From assembly GCF_000186705.1 (NCBI RefSeq), contig NZ_AEUE01000004.1, positions 124,001-188,000 on the forward strand: a DNA stretch of 64,000 bases, written 5' to 3'. Below, one piece after another: positions 44,694 through 55,928 of the stretch. Source of the stretch: Citromicrobium sp. JLT1363. Lineage in GTDB: Bacteria; Pseudomonadota; Alphaproteobacteria; Sphingomonadales; Sphingomonadaceae. Below the pieces are notes generated by a model. That model ran no database searches. It saw only the letters and a list, made by a program, of their open reading frames with translations, and had not been told where the DNA came from. Position 1 is the stretch's first letter. The number at the start of each line of letters is the position of its first letter. Made by a program: the position numbers and the translations under genes.

Positions 44694-45797
44694 TCAGCCC
44701 ATTTCGAGGATCGGCTTGAACACCTTGCCATCGTGCAGATCGGCCACCGCCTCGTTGATCTTGTCGAACGGGTAGCGCTTCACCAGCCGGTCGAACGGGA
44801 ACTGCCCCTTCAGGTAGAGATCGACCAGTGTCGGGATGAACTGCTTCACCTTGGAATCGCCCTCCACGCAGCCGACGATCTTGCGGCCGGACAGGATCTG
44901 TTCGTTGGCATCGAAGGAATATTCGGTGCCCGACGGGGGCGCGCCGACCACCACCATCGTGCCCCTGTTGGCGAGCGAACCCCACGCACCGCGCGCTGCG
45001 GTGGCATTGCCGCTGCATTCGATGGCGTAGTCCACGCCGCCCGCCGCGATCTTGCGCACGGCTTCGGGCACATCGGTGTCCCTGGTGACATGCACGGTGT
45101 CGGTCGCGCCCAGTTCCTTCGCCAGCGTCAGCCGGTCCTCGTTGGTGTCGACCGCGACAATGGGAGAGCATCCGGCGACCTTCGCGCCCATCACGGCGGC
45201 CATGCCGACGCTGCCGACGCCCGATACCAGCACGCTCGATCCCGCAGGCGGCTGCGCGGTGCGCATTACTGCACCCGCGCCGGTCTGGATCCCGCAGCCC
45301 AGCGGGCCGAGCAGCGAGATGTCCACATCAGCCTCGAGCTTCACGACGTTGCGTTCGTGCGCGATCGAGTAGGTGGCGAAGCTCGATTGCTGGAAGAAGG
45401 CCACGTTGGGGCCGTCTTCGAAGACCGGGGCATCGTCGCCCTGCCGCTTGTTCAGGAAGTTGAGCGGATTGAAATCGGCGCAATAGGCCGGGTCGCCTTC
45501 CTGGCACGGGCGACAATGGCCGCAGGACCCGTATGACAGCACCACATGGTCCCCCTGGGCAAGGTCGGTCACGTGCGATCCGGTGGCGACGACCTTCCCT
45601 GCACCTTCGTGGCCGAGCACGACGGGGAAATTCGTCGGCAGGTCGCCTGCCTGCACTGCGAGATCGGTGTGGCATACGCCGGTGGCAACCAGTTCGATCA
45701 GCACTTCGTGCGGGCCGGGATCGGCGATCTCGCGTTCCTCAATGGCGAAGTCGCCTCCGGCTTCAGGGACGACGGCGATACGGGTGGTGGTGGGCAT
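44694..45797 (-). CDS. zinc-dependent NAD(P) alcohol dehydrogenase
   Basis: 367 residues, MDR superfamily, class III-like or aryl-alcohol dehydrogenase type. Catalytic zinc ligands are in ATGVCHTDLAV and LGHEGAGKV, plus Cys in LGCGIQTGAG. The structural zinc lobe is SYGSCGHCRPCQEGDPAYC. The nucleotide motif is VSGVGSVGMAAVMGAK with Asp in VAVDTNEDR, indicating NAD rather than NADP. Aryl-alcohol dehydrogenases such as XylB are the closest type, so benzyl-type alcohols are possible substrates. It is divergent from the spermidine-synthase-like gene. Confidence 0.9.
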   Translation of the reverse strand: MPTTTRIAVVPEAGGDFAIEEREIADPGPHEVLIELVATGVCHTDLAVQAGDLPTNFPVVLGHEGAGKVVATGSHVTDLAQGDHVVLSYGSCGHCRPCQEGDPAYCADFNPLNFLNKRQGDDAPVFEDGPNVAFFQQSSFATYSIAHERNVVKLEADVDISLLGPLGCGIQTGAGAVMRTAQPPAGSSVLVSGVGSVGMAAVMGAKVAGCSPIVAVDTNEDRLTLAKELGATDTVHVTRDTDVPEAVRKIAAGGVDYAIECSGNATAARGAWGSLANRGTMVVVGAPPSGTEYSFDANEQILSGRKIVGCVEGDSKVKQFIPTLVDLYLKGQFPFDRLVKRYPFDKINEAVADLHDGKVFKPILEMG

Positions 45798-45892
45798 GTG
45801 GTTTCTCCTTCGGGGGTTACCTTGATAACTTTTCCCGGAGGGTCGGTGTTCCGGCCTATCGCCCGCGCGCGGTAGCGTTTATCGCAACGCCC

Positions 45893-46573
45893 ATGCTGCC
45901 ACGCGAAACAATAGCCACCGCCCAGATCCCCGGCGGGGAGACGCTGACCCTCGTCAGCCACGGGCGCGATTTCATCATCATGCTCGGCCGGGACGAGCTG
46001 ATGGGTACGCGCATGCAGTATTCGGAGGAACAGCTCGCCGTGCTGACGCTGGCGGAGCTGTCCGCCGCGAAGCCGCGCATCCTGATCGGTGGTTTCGGGA
46101 TGGGCTTCACCTACCGTGCCGCGCTCTCGCATCTTCCCGAAGGCGGGCAGGTCGTGGTGGCCGAGCTGGTGCCGGAAATCCTGGAATGGGCGCGTGAACC
46201 GCTCTCGCACCTCAGCGCAGCCAGCCTCGACGATCCGCGCGGCGAAGTGATCCTGTGCAATGTCGAGGCGCTGATCGACGATGCCAATGATGGCACCAGT
46301 GCCAAGTATGACGCGATCCTGCTGGATGTCGACAACGGGCCGGACGGCATCGTGGTCGACAGCAATTTCCGGCTCTACACGCGCACCGGCATTGCCAAGA
46401 CGAAGGATGCACTCAACCCAGGCGGGATCATGGCGGTGTGGTCCGCCGCGCCGGACCACAAGTTTACCACGCGGCTGAAGGACGCAGGGTTCGATGTGGA
46501 GGTGCGCGAGGTGCGCGCGCGGCCCAACAACAAGGGCCCGCGCCACACGATCTGGTTCGCGCGCAAGCGCTAG
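45893..46573 (+). CDS. spermidine synthase-like methyltransferase-fold protein
   Basis: 226 residues from the ATG at 45893. Rossmann-type class I methyltransferase fold: RILIGGFGMGFTYRAAL, VVVAELVPEILEWAREPL and YDAILLDVDNGPDGIV match the SpeE-like family. It lacks the N-terminal beta-domain of true spermidine synthases and the polyamine-site residues cannot be confirmed, so a different aminopropyl or methyl transfer, or no catalysis, is possible. Its stop overlaps that of the convergent DUF1993 gene (CTAG). Confidence 0.8.
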   Translation: MLPRETIATAQIPGGETLTLVSHGRDFIIMLGRDELMGTRMQYSEEQLAVLTLAELSAAKPRILIGGFGMGFTYRAALSHLPEGGQVVVAELVPEILEWAREPLSHLSAASLDDPRGEVILCNVEALIDDANDGTSAKYDAILLDVDNGPDGIVVDSNFRLYTRTGIAKTKDALNPGGIMAVWSAAPDHKFTTRLKDAGFDVEVREVRARPNNKGPRHTIWFARKR

Positions 46574-47100
46574 CCGGCCTGCTTCACCCGCAGCGCGCCC
46601 AGATAGTCGCGCTTCCCGATCCCGACGCCCTGCATGCGCAGGGTGTCGTAGGCTGTGGCCGAGTGGAAATAGACGTTAGGGTTGGAGAAGCTGAGCAGGA
46701 AGTCCTGCACGGTGAAGTCCAGCCGGAACTTGTCGCCGATGGCGAAGACCATGTCGTTGCCGGCGATCTCCTCAAGCTCTTCCTCGCTCGTCTGCTCGCA
46801 GGTTTTGCGAGCGGTCGCGATCATCTCGCGCAGGGACGCGAAGTCTTCGGGGTAGGGGTTCATGTCGGGCGAGAAGCGGCCTTCGCGTATTGCGGTGAGC
46901 GCCAGATGCGTGTGCGTCCAGCAGCTTTTGAACTGGTAGGCGAGCGGCAGCATGTCGTCGATCAGGCGGCTTTCTAGCAGCGCCTTCTCTTCCGCATGGC
47001 CGTCGGCCACGAAATTCTCCGCCTTGTCGATCAGGCCGTCGACCGCGCCGAGCACCTGAAGCCAGTTGGGAATGATCGCCTGATGCAGTGAAAGGGCCAT
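46570..47100 (-). CDS. DUF1993 family protein
   Basis: 176 residues from the ATG at 47100. Helical-bundle protein (DinB-superfamily-like) with SLHQAIIPNWLQVLGAVDGL, RLIDDMLPLAYQFKSCWTH, MNPYPEDFASLREMIATARK and the C-terminal LLSFSNPNVYFHSATAYDTL. DUF1993 members are of unknown function, and some may bind metals through His residues. No operon: it lies 90 bases downstream of gcrA in the same direction, beyond a hairpin. Confidence 0.85.
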   Translation of the reverse strand: MALSLHQAIIPNWLQVLGAVDGLIDKAENFVADGHAEEKALLESRLIDDMLPLAYQFKSCWTHTHLALTAIREGRFSPDMNPYPEDFASLREMIATARKTCEQTSEEELEEIAGNDMVFAIGDKFRLDFTVQDFLLSFSNPNVYFHSATAYDTLRMQGVGIGKRDYLGALRVKQAG

Positions 47101-47124
47101 GTCTCGTCTCTCCCGATATGAAAC

Positions 47125-47156
47125 GGCCCGGCTCGCCATGATGCGAAAGCCGGGCC
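47125..47156 (-). terminator. hairpin after gcrA
   Basis: GGCCCGGC (47125-47132) and GCCGGGCC (47149-47156), perfect 8-base arms with a 16-base loop, 34 bases beyond the gcrA stop on the minus strand. No T-run; likely a terminator for gcrA. Confidence 0.55.
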
Positions 47157-47189
47157 ATTGCCTTGTGTCTTGTCGATACCTTGCGGTCC

Positions 47190-47915
47190 TTACCGAACCC
47201 GGGGGCCGCCATAGGGCAGCGGGGGCGGGGGGCGGCGCGAACCGCGCGGCAGCTGTGCCTGATAGGCGCGGCCGCAATGTTCGACGCAATAGGGGAAGCC
47301 GGGATTCACCGCTTCGCCACAGAAATGGAAATCGGGCTCGCCCGGGTGGCCCATCGGCCAGCGGCAGACCTTGTCGCTCAGGTCGAGCAGGCTGGTCTTG
47401 TCCGCAATCGAGGGATCGGGCTTGGCCGGCACCAGCCTGCGCGGCGGTGCGGGCGGGATCGGGGGCTGCTGATCGCCGGGGCCCTGGCGCAGGAAGCCGC
47501 CGGGGCCGACGGAAACGATTCGCGGGCTGCTGGGCGCGGGAGCCGCTGCCTCGTCCGTATCGGCAGCGGGTGCGGCGGGGCCTTGCGGCGCCGGAGCAGG
47601 CTTCGCCTCGGGTGCGGGCTTGGCGGCCGCCGGAGCGGGGGCGGGGGCAGGAGCGGGCGCCGGTGCAGGCTTGGCGGCTTCGCTGGGCGCGGGCGCTGCC
47701 TTCTTGGGCGCGGGCTTTGCCTTGGGCTCGGCCTTCTTCTTGCTCTTTTCTGCCGCCTTCACGGGCGAGGGGCGCGACTTGAGGCCCAGCCGGTGGGCCT
47801 TACCGATCACGGCATTGCGCGACACTTCGCCCAGTTCCTTGGCGATCTCCGTCGCGGTGGCGCCGCCTTCCCACATGCGCTTGAGGGTTGCGGTACGCTC
47901 TTCGGTCCAGCTCAT
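47190..47915 (-). CDS. gcrA: GcrA cell-cycle regulator
   Basis: 241 residues. GcrA binds sigma-70 holoenzyme and acts at promoters methylated by CcrM (GANTC) in Alphaproteobacteria. The N-terminal DNA-binding helix-turn-helix MSWTEERTATLKRMWEGGAT...NAVIGKAHRLGLKSRP (residues 1-48) is the family hallmark. The C-terminal sigma-binding domain has CRWPMGHPGEPDFHFCG and PYCVEHCGRAYQ. Between them lies an unusually long ~115-residue Ala/Pro/Lys linker, longer than that of Caulobacter GcrA (173 residues in total). Confidence 0.95.
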   Translation of the reverse strand: MSWTEERTATLKRMWEGGATATEIAKELGEVSRNAVIGKAHRLGLKSRPSPVKAAEKSKKKAEPKAKPAPKKAAPAPSEAAKPAPAPAPAPAPAPAAAKPAPEAKPAPAPQGPAAPAADTDEAAAPAPSSPRIVSVGPGGFLRQGPGDQQPPIPPAPPRRLVPAKPDPSIADKTSLLDLSDKVCRWPMGHPGEPDFHFCGEAVNPGFPYCVEHCGRAYQAQLPRGSRRPPPPLPYGGPRVR

Positions 47916-48004
47916 TTCAATTCCATCTAAACTGATTGCGATGACAACCTAGGCATTCACCCGCCGACTTGCCACCCTTCGCCGACGCGCTTAGGCGGCG
48001 TGGC

Positions 48005-48895
48005 ATGAGCGATCAAGCACCGGCCCAGCGTGAAACCTTCGATGCAGACAATGCCGTGGCGCGCCAGCTTCCCGCCTGGGGAGAGCCGCGCATCAACGGG
48101 ATCAACCGGATCGGCCTGTGGAGCCTCTATCGCAAGGAGGTCCGCCGCTTCTTCAAGGTGCAGACGCAGACCGTGTGGGCACCTGCCTTCACCACGCTGC
48201 TGTTCCTCGTGATCTTCTCGGTCGCGCTGGGGCGGGGCGGGCGTGAAATCCTGGGCGTTCCCTTCGAAAGCTTCCTCGCGCCGGGGCTGATCGTGATGGC
48301 GATGATGCAGAACAGCTTCGCCAATTCCAGCTTCAGCTTCCTCTCGGGCAAGATCCAGGGGACGATCATCGACCTGCTGATGCCCCCGCTTTCGCATGGG
48401 GAACTGCTGGCGGGCATCGTGGGTGCGGCGGTGACGCGCGCCGTGCTGGTCGGCTGCGCTGTGGCACTGGCGATTTTCCTCTATCCCGGTGCCAGGCTGG
48501 TGATCGCGCATCCCTGGGCGATTCTTTGGTTCGGGCTGATGGGATCGCTGATGCTCGGCTTCTTCGGGCTGGCGACATCGATCTGGGCGGAAAAGTTCGA
48601 TCACAACGCGGCGGTGACCAATTTCATCGTCGCGCCGCTCAGCCTGCTGTCGGGCACGTTCTACACGATCGACCGGCTGCACGAGCCGTTCTACACGATC
48701 AGCCACTTCAACCCGTTCTTCTACGTGATTTCGGGCTTCCGCTACGGTTTCATCGGGCAGAGCGACATTGCGGGGCACATGGAGGCGGGTGCGGCGCCGG
48801 TGGTCTGGGCGGGGGCAGGGCTGCTGGGCCTGAACGTCGTACTGGCGCTGGGCGTATTCGTGCTGCTCAAGTCCGGGTGGAAAATCCGCAGCTAG
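48005..48895 (+). CDS. ABC-2 type transporter permease without a local ATPase
   Basis: 296 residues from the ATG at 48005, six predicted membrane helices. The N-terminal WSLYRKEVRRFFKVQTQTVW and VWAPAFTTLLFLVIFSVALG, and the C-terminal FYTIDRLHEPFYTISHFNPF with FYVISGFRYGFIG, match ABC-2 export permeases of the YadH/NodJ type. These usually pair with an ATP-binding protein such as YadG, but no ATPase gene is adjacent here; it may be elsewhere. Substrate unknown. Confidence 0.88.
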   Translation: MSDQAPAQRETFDADNAVARQLPAWGEPRINGINRIGLWSLYRKEVRRFFKVQTQTVWAPAFTTLLFLVIFSVALGRGGREILGVPFESFLAPGLIVMAMMQNSFANSSFSFLSGKIQGTIIDLLMPPLSHGELLAGIVGAAVTRAVLVGCAVALAIFLYPGARLVIAHPWAILWFGLMGSLMLGFFGLATSIWAEKFDHNAAVTNFIVAPLSLLSGTFYTIDRLHEPFYTISHFNPFFYVISGFRYGFIGQSDIAGHMEAGAAPVVWAGAGLLGLNVVLALGVFVLLKSGWKIRS

Positions 48896-48925
48896 GCCGC
48901 AGGCTGGCGCTCGCGCCGCGTGTGC

Positions 48926-49306
48926 TCAGTGAGTCAGGCCCGGGTGCATCACGTAGCGCCCGTCGACGAACTCGTCGAACATCTCGGCGATGTTCGGATG
49001 GTCCACCGGCCCGCCAATGCCGTCGCCGGTCAGGTTCTGCTGGCTGACATAGGCGACGTAATAGGCATCGTCGCTTTCTGCGAAGAGGTGGTAGTAGGGC
49101 TGGTCGCGTTCGGGCCGGATGTCCTGCGGGATGGCTTCGTACCATTCCTCGCTGTTGGCGAAGGTCGGATCGATGTCGAACACCACGCCGCGAAAGTCGA
49201 ACATCTTGTGGCGCACGACGTCGCCGACGCCGAACCGCGCAAGGCGACGCAAGGGCACTTCGATGTGGCGCCCGGCCTGATGGGAGAAAAACTGCGAGAC
49301 CTGCAT
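48926..49306 (-). CDS. hspQ: heat shock protein HspQ
   Basis: 126 residues from the ATG at 49306. HspQ (YccV-like, hemimethylated-DNA-binding fold) is an SH3-like barrel protein that in enterobacteria specifies Lon substrates. The signature is FGVGDVVRHKMFDFRGVVFD, EEWYEAIPQDIRPERDQPYY and YVSQQNLTGDGIGGPVDHP. It stands alone, convergent with the ABC permease gene. Confidence 0.9.
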   Translation of the reverse strand: MQVSQFFSHQAGRHIEVPLRRLARFGVGDVVRHKMFDFRGVVFDIDPTFANSEEWYEAIPQDIRPERDQPYYHLFAESDDAYYVAYVSQQNLTGDGIGGPVDHPNIAEMFDEFVDGRYVMHPGLTH

Positions 49307-49473
49307 TGGGACCAAGATAGATGGCCCGGCGCTCCGGTACAATGGGCAGTGAAAACGCGCCATTGCGATCGCATGTGCCGCAGGGTCTTGGCAGGCGCTT
49401 CGCATTAGGCTAGCTGCGCCGCTTCTGAATCGGCCTGCGGGGGTTTCCCCGACGTTTTGCGCCCCTTGATTGC

Positions 49474-49563
49474 GGAGAGGTGGCAGAGAGGTCGAATGCG
49501 CCGCACTCGAAATGCGGTATGCGGGTAACCGTATCGTGGGTTCGAATCCCACCCTCTCCGCCA
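49474..49563 (+). tRNA. tRNA-Ser (anticodon CGA)
   Basis: 90-base class II tRNA with a long variable arm. Acceptor GGAGAGG/CCTCTCC, D-arm TGGCAGAGAGGTCGAATG, anticodon stem CCGCA/TGCGG with loop CTCGAAA (anticodon CGA). The variable arm is ATGCGGGTAACCGTAT, then the T-arm GTGGGTTCGAATCCCAC, discriminator G and encoded CCA. Confidence 0.97.
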
Positions 49564-49805
49564 TTCCCCCGATCTTGATCGACCGCGCTTCGCGGGTCTC
49601 GCCCCGGGGCGAAGGAGTGCTTGCCGCGCGGCCGGGCGAGCCAGACAGCGAGACGCCGACATCGCGAAGCCGGCCCTGCCAAGATGCCTTCCGATTATTC
49701 CGGGGGTTTTCGCAGGCAGCGCGTTAACTCGGCTAAAATACCCTTGGCGGTAAAAATGATCGCCCCTTGTGACCTATCGAAAGCCAAGAGACACAGTCGG
49801 CAAAA

Positions 49806-53303
<3,498 letters not shown>

Positions 53304-53407
53304 CCGTGATGGAGACGGCCACACATTCAAGGATGTGCAAAAGCCAGATTTATCAGATATAAAGGAAGCTTCTTCCATAATTTGGCAGAAACGTAACAGA
53401 GAGATTG

Positions 53408-53779
53408 ATGGCCCATATTCTGATCGCGGACGACGATCCCATCCTGGTGGAACTGGTGAAGTTCCGCCTGGAAGGTGCTGGGCATGAGACAAGCGTGGCA
53501 AATGATGGCGAAGAGGCGATCGAGCGGATCAGGTCCGACAAGCCCGATCTGGTAGTGCTCGATTCCATGATGCCCATCGTGCCTGGCCCCGAAGTGCTCA
53601 GGATGGTCAAGGCCGATCCCGAAACCAGCAGCATCCCCGTCGTCATGCTGACCGCGCGCAAGGGCGAGGCGGATGTCGTGTCCGCCATCAAGTCGGGGGC
53701 GGCGGACTACCTCACCAAGCCTTTCATTCCTCAGGAACTGCTGGTTCGTATCGAGAAGCTTCTCGGCGGCGGAGCGTGA
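53408..53779 (+). CDS. stand-alone CheY-like response regulator
   Basis: 123 residues from the ATG at 53408, a REC domain only. Phospho-acceptor Asp52 (DLVVLDSMMP), acidic pocket DDD at 8-10, Thr/Lys switch residues VMLTARKG and YLTKPF. With no output domain it should act by binding a protein, for example the HEAT-repeat protein or the glycosyltransferase. It follows the kinase after 104 bases of A+T-rich DNA and its TGA overlaps the next gene's GTG start (GTGA). Confidence 0.93.
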   Translation: MAHILIADDDPILVELVKFRLEGAGHETSVANDGEEAIERIRSDKPDLVVLDSMMPIVPGPEVLRMVKADPETSSIPVVMLTARKGEADVVSAIKSGAADYLTKPFIPQELLVRIEKLLGGGA

Positions 53780-54906
53780 AAACGCTCATCACCCTGGGAT
53801 GCATTGCCAGCTTGGCGATCCAGGTTCCGGCCATCGCGCAAGCGCCCTCCGTCACGCGCGAGACACAGCTGGAGACGGCCGAGCGCGCACGCGCGGCGGG
53901 CGATTTTGCGCAGGCGCGCGAGACACTTGAAAGCCTGCTGGCCCAGAACCCCGACGACCCCGATCTGCTGCGTCGTCTTGCTGCGGTAAGTGCCGCGCAA
54001 GGCGATCTGGAACGGGCGCAGGCGCAGATCGATCGTGCGCTCGCGCTCGCGCCCGACGATCTCGATATCCAGCTGGCCCGCGGTAATATCCTTTTCTGGC
54101 GCGGCGAGAGAGACGCCGCGCAGCGGCAGGCCGACGCTATCGCAGCGGTTGCGCCGGACTATCCCGAACTCGGTGCGCTCCGCATGAAACTGGCTGCACG
54201 AGAGCAGGCCGGAGGTATCCGCATCACCGCGCTCAGCGTGGGTGGCGGGATTTCGGACATTGCCTTCGACAACCGCGATGGCGAGACGTGGTCGTCGCAA
54301 GATGCCAGCCTTGGTCTTGCGCTCTCACGCGGAACGGGCGCTAGTCTCACGGTGACGCGCGAAGAGCGGGCCGCTACCGACGTCCGCTTGGCGGCCCGGG
54401 TTGGTCGCCGGTTGGGACAAGGCTCCGCCTACATATCCGGCAGCTTGGTCCCGGACGCGGATTTCCGGGAGAGATGGAGCGTCGGTGCCGGCGGCGAAGC
54501 GCCGCTGGGGGGGCGTGTGACCGCGCTGGTCGATGTCCGCTATGCCGACTATCGCGACCGCGATGTGCTGGCCGTGCAGCCAGCCTTGCGCTACGCGTTC
54601 GACGACGCCACGTCCGCAACCGTCCGGGCTATCAACCTTCTCGGCGGGGGCGAGAATTACCGGCTCGGCGGGTCGCTCCAGCTCGATTACCGACCAGAAG
54701 GACGGACCGGGGGCTTCGTGGTGCTCGCCAGCTATCCCGATGTGGAGGCAGACGGCGTACGTCAGCTTCGCAGCATTGCCACAGGCTTGCTGTTACCCCT
54801 GAGCGACCGCATTACGCTAACCACTGTTGGTGCCTATGAGGACCGGGAAAACAGCTATCGGCGCCTGTCCGGTACGCTGGTGCTCGGCTTCCGGTTCGGC
54901 GCATGA
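53776..54906 (+). CDS. TPR plus beta-barrel outer-membrane protein (YaiO/PgaA-like)
   Basis: 376 residues from a GTG at 53776. The signal peptide is KTLITLGCIASLAIQVPAIA. Residues ~30-145 hold three TPR units (for example FAQARETLESLLAQNPDDPD and LERAQAQIDRALALAPDDLD). The rest (about 155-376) is a predicted barrel of repeated amphipathic strands (GASLTVTREERAATDVRLAA, TALVDVRYADYRDRDVLAVQ), ending GTLVLGFRFGA. TPR-then-barrel matches the YaiO family and, in design, the PgaA/AlgK-AlgE poly-sugar exporters. It would be the outer-membrane exit of the polymer made by the GT2 enzyme. The 4-base overlaps on both sides show coupled translation. Confidence 0.85.
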   Translation: MKTLITLGCIASLAIQVPAIAQAPSVTRETQLETAERARAAGDFAQARETLESLLAQNPDDPDLLRRLAAVSAAQGDLERAQAQIDRALALAPDDLDIQLARGNILFWRGERDAAQRQADAIAAVAPDYPELGALRMKLAAREQAGGIRITALSVGGGISDIAFDNRDGETWSSQDASLGLALSRGTGASLTVTREERAATDVRLAARVGRRLGQGSAYISGSLVPDADFRERWSVGAGGEAPLGGRVTALVDVRYADYRDRDVLAVQPALRYAFDDATSATVRAINLLGGGENYRLGGSLQLDYRPEGRTGGFVVLASYPDVEADGVRQLRSIATGLLLPLSDRITLTTVGAYEDRENSYRRLSGTLVLGFRFGA

Positions 54907-55928
54907 AGATATTCTCCTCAGGCCTTTACGAAACGGTCGTGTTGGGCTCCGCAGCCATGGCGGGGGTGGTGGTTGTCATTTTCCTGCTGCTGGTACTGCG
55001 CCGCCATCTGGCGGAGCGGCAGGTCGATGCGAACAAGCGGATCGACGCTGCGATCACGCGCAGTTACCTGCGCCGGGTGGCGGGCCATCGGCCCGAAACG
55101 GATGACACGGGCTGGACCGACGAGCGACGGCTGGCGGCGGTGAGCCAGATACAGGCGCTGCTTCGCGGCGGCGAGCGCGATCGGCTGATGCAGATTGCGG
55201 AGCTCGACGGCTTGCTCGCCGCAACCGTGCGGCGCTCCCGCCGCTGGCGCCGGTCCGAACGGGTGAACGCGATCCGCCTGCTGCAGCGTTTCGGCAGCGA
55301 ACTGTGCATCGCGCGGCTGCGCGAACTGATGGCCCGCGATCGCAGCCCGCTTGTACGTGTGGAGGCGGCCTTCGCGCTCGCGGCGGCGCACGCGCTTCCA
55401 CCCCCACGCGAAACCATGCGGATATTGCGGATGACCGATCGCGCACCCAGTCGGCTCGACTCCGCGCTCTTGCGGGCGAGCGTGCCGGATTACCGCGAAC
55501 AATTCGTGCTGCTTCTGGAAGATGACCTTCCGCCTGTCTGGCGGGCGCAACTGATCGACGCCCTCGGCTGGAGCGGCGATGTGGCGGTGATCCCGGTGCT
55601 GGAGAAAGCGGCGGGGGACGAAGACCCGGAGGTTCGCGGCGCAGCGCTGCGCGCGGCGGCCAAGCTCGGCCACCCAGGCGCGCGGGAATGGATCATGGCC
55701 GCGCTGCGCGACCCCGACGCCAATGTCAGGGTGCAGGCGGTCAAAGCGAGCGAGGCTCTGGGGCTGCGGGATGCCGTTCCGCAAATCCGGGACCTGCGCG
55801 AGGATTCGCAACTATGGGTCAGGCTGCGTGCGGAACAGGCGCTGGAAGCGCTCGACCCCGGGTATGATACGACAGCGCGTCCCCCGCTCGCTCCCAATCC
55901 GGCGCCCGACCTGAGCAACTGCGCATGA
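54903..55928 (+). CDS. membrane-anchored HEAT-repeat protein
   Basis: 341 residues with an N-terminal membrane helix (VVLGSAAMAGVVVVIFLLLVL, residues 13-33). Then come about seven ~30-residue HEAT/Armadillo-type alpha-alpha repeats, most evident in the C-terminal half: AVIPVLEKAAGDEDPEVRGA, REWIMAALRDPDANVRVQAV and AVPQIRDLREDSQLWVRLRA. Positively charged residues after the helix put the repeats in the cytoplasm, where they could bind the response regulator or the synthase. A scaffold or adaptor is the likely role; none is proven. It overlaps both neighbours by four bases (ATGA). Confidence 0.8.
   Translation: MKIFSSGLYETVVLGSAAMAGVVVVIFLLLVLRRHLAERQVDANKRIDAAITRSYLRRVAGHRPETDDTGWTDERRLAAVSQIQALLRGGERDRLMQIAELDGLLAATVRRSRRWRRSERVNAIRLLQRFGSELCIARLRELMARDRSPLVRVEAAFALAAAHALPPPRETMRILRMTDRAPSRLDSALLRASVPDYREQFVLLLEDDLPPVWRAQLIDALGWSGDVAVIPVLEKAAGDEDPEVRGAALRAAAKLGHPGAREWIMAALRDPDANVRVQAVKASEALGLRDAVPQIRDLREDSQLWVRLRAEQALEALDPGYDTTARPPLAPNPAPDLSNCA

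Noticed and set aside
42271-45171. 966-residue open frame antisense to pnp
   Set aside because: Shadow of pnp running into the alcohol dehydrogenase in another frame; no domain pattern.
49727-49760. CtrA-like TTAA-N7-TTAA site upstream of the histidine kinase
   Set aside because: The second half reads AAAA instead of TTAA; too weak to call.
53304-53407. EcfG-type general stress promoter before the response regulator
   Set aside because: GGAAG is present but the CGTA-like -10 is about 23 bases away, which is too far; no match to the GGAAC-N16/17-CGTT form.
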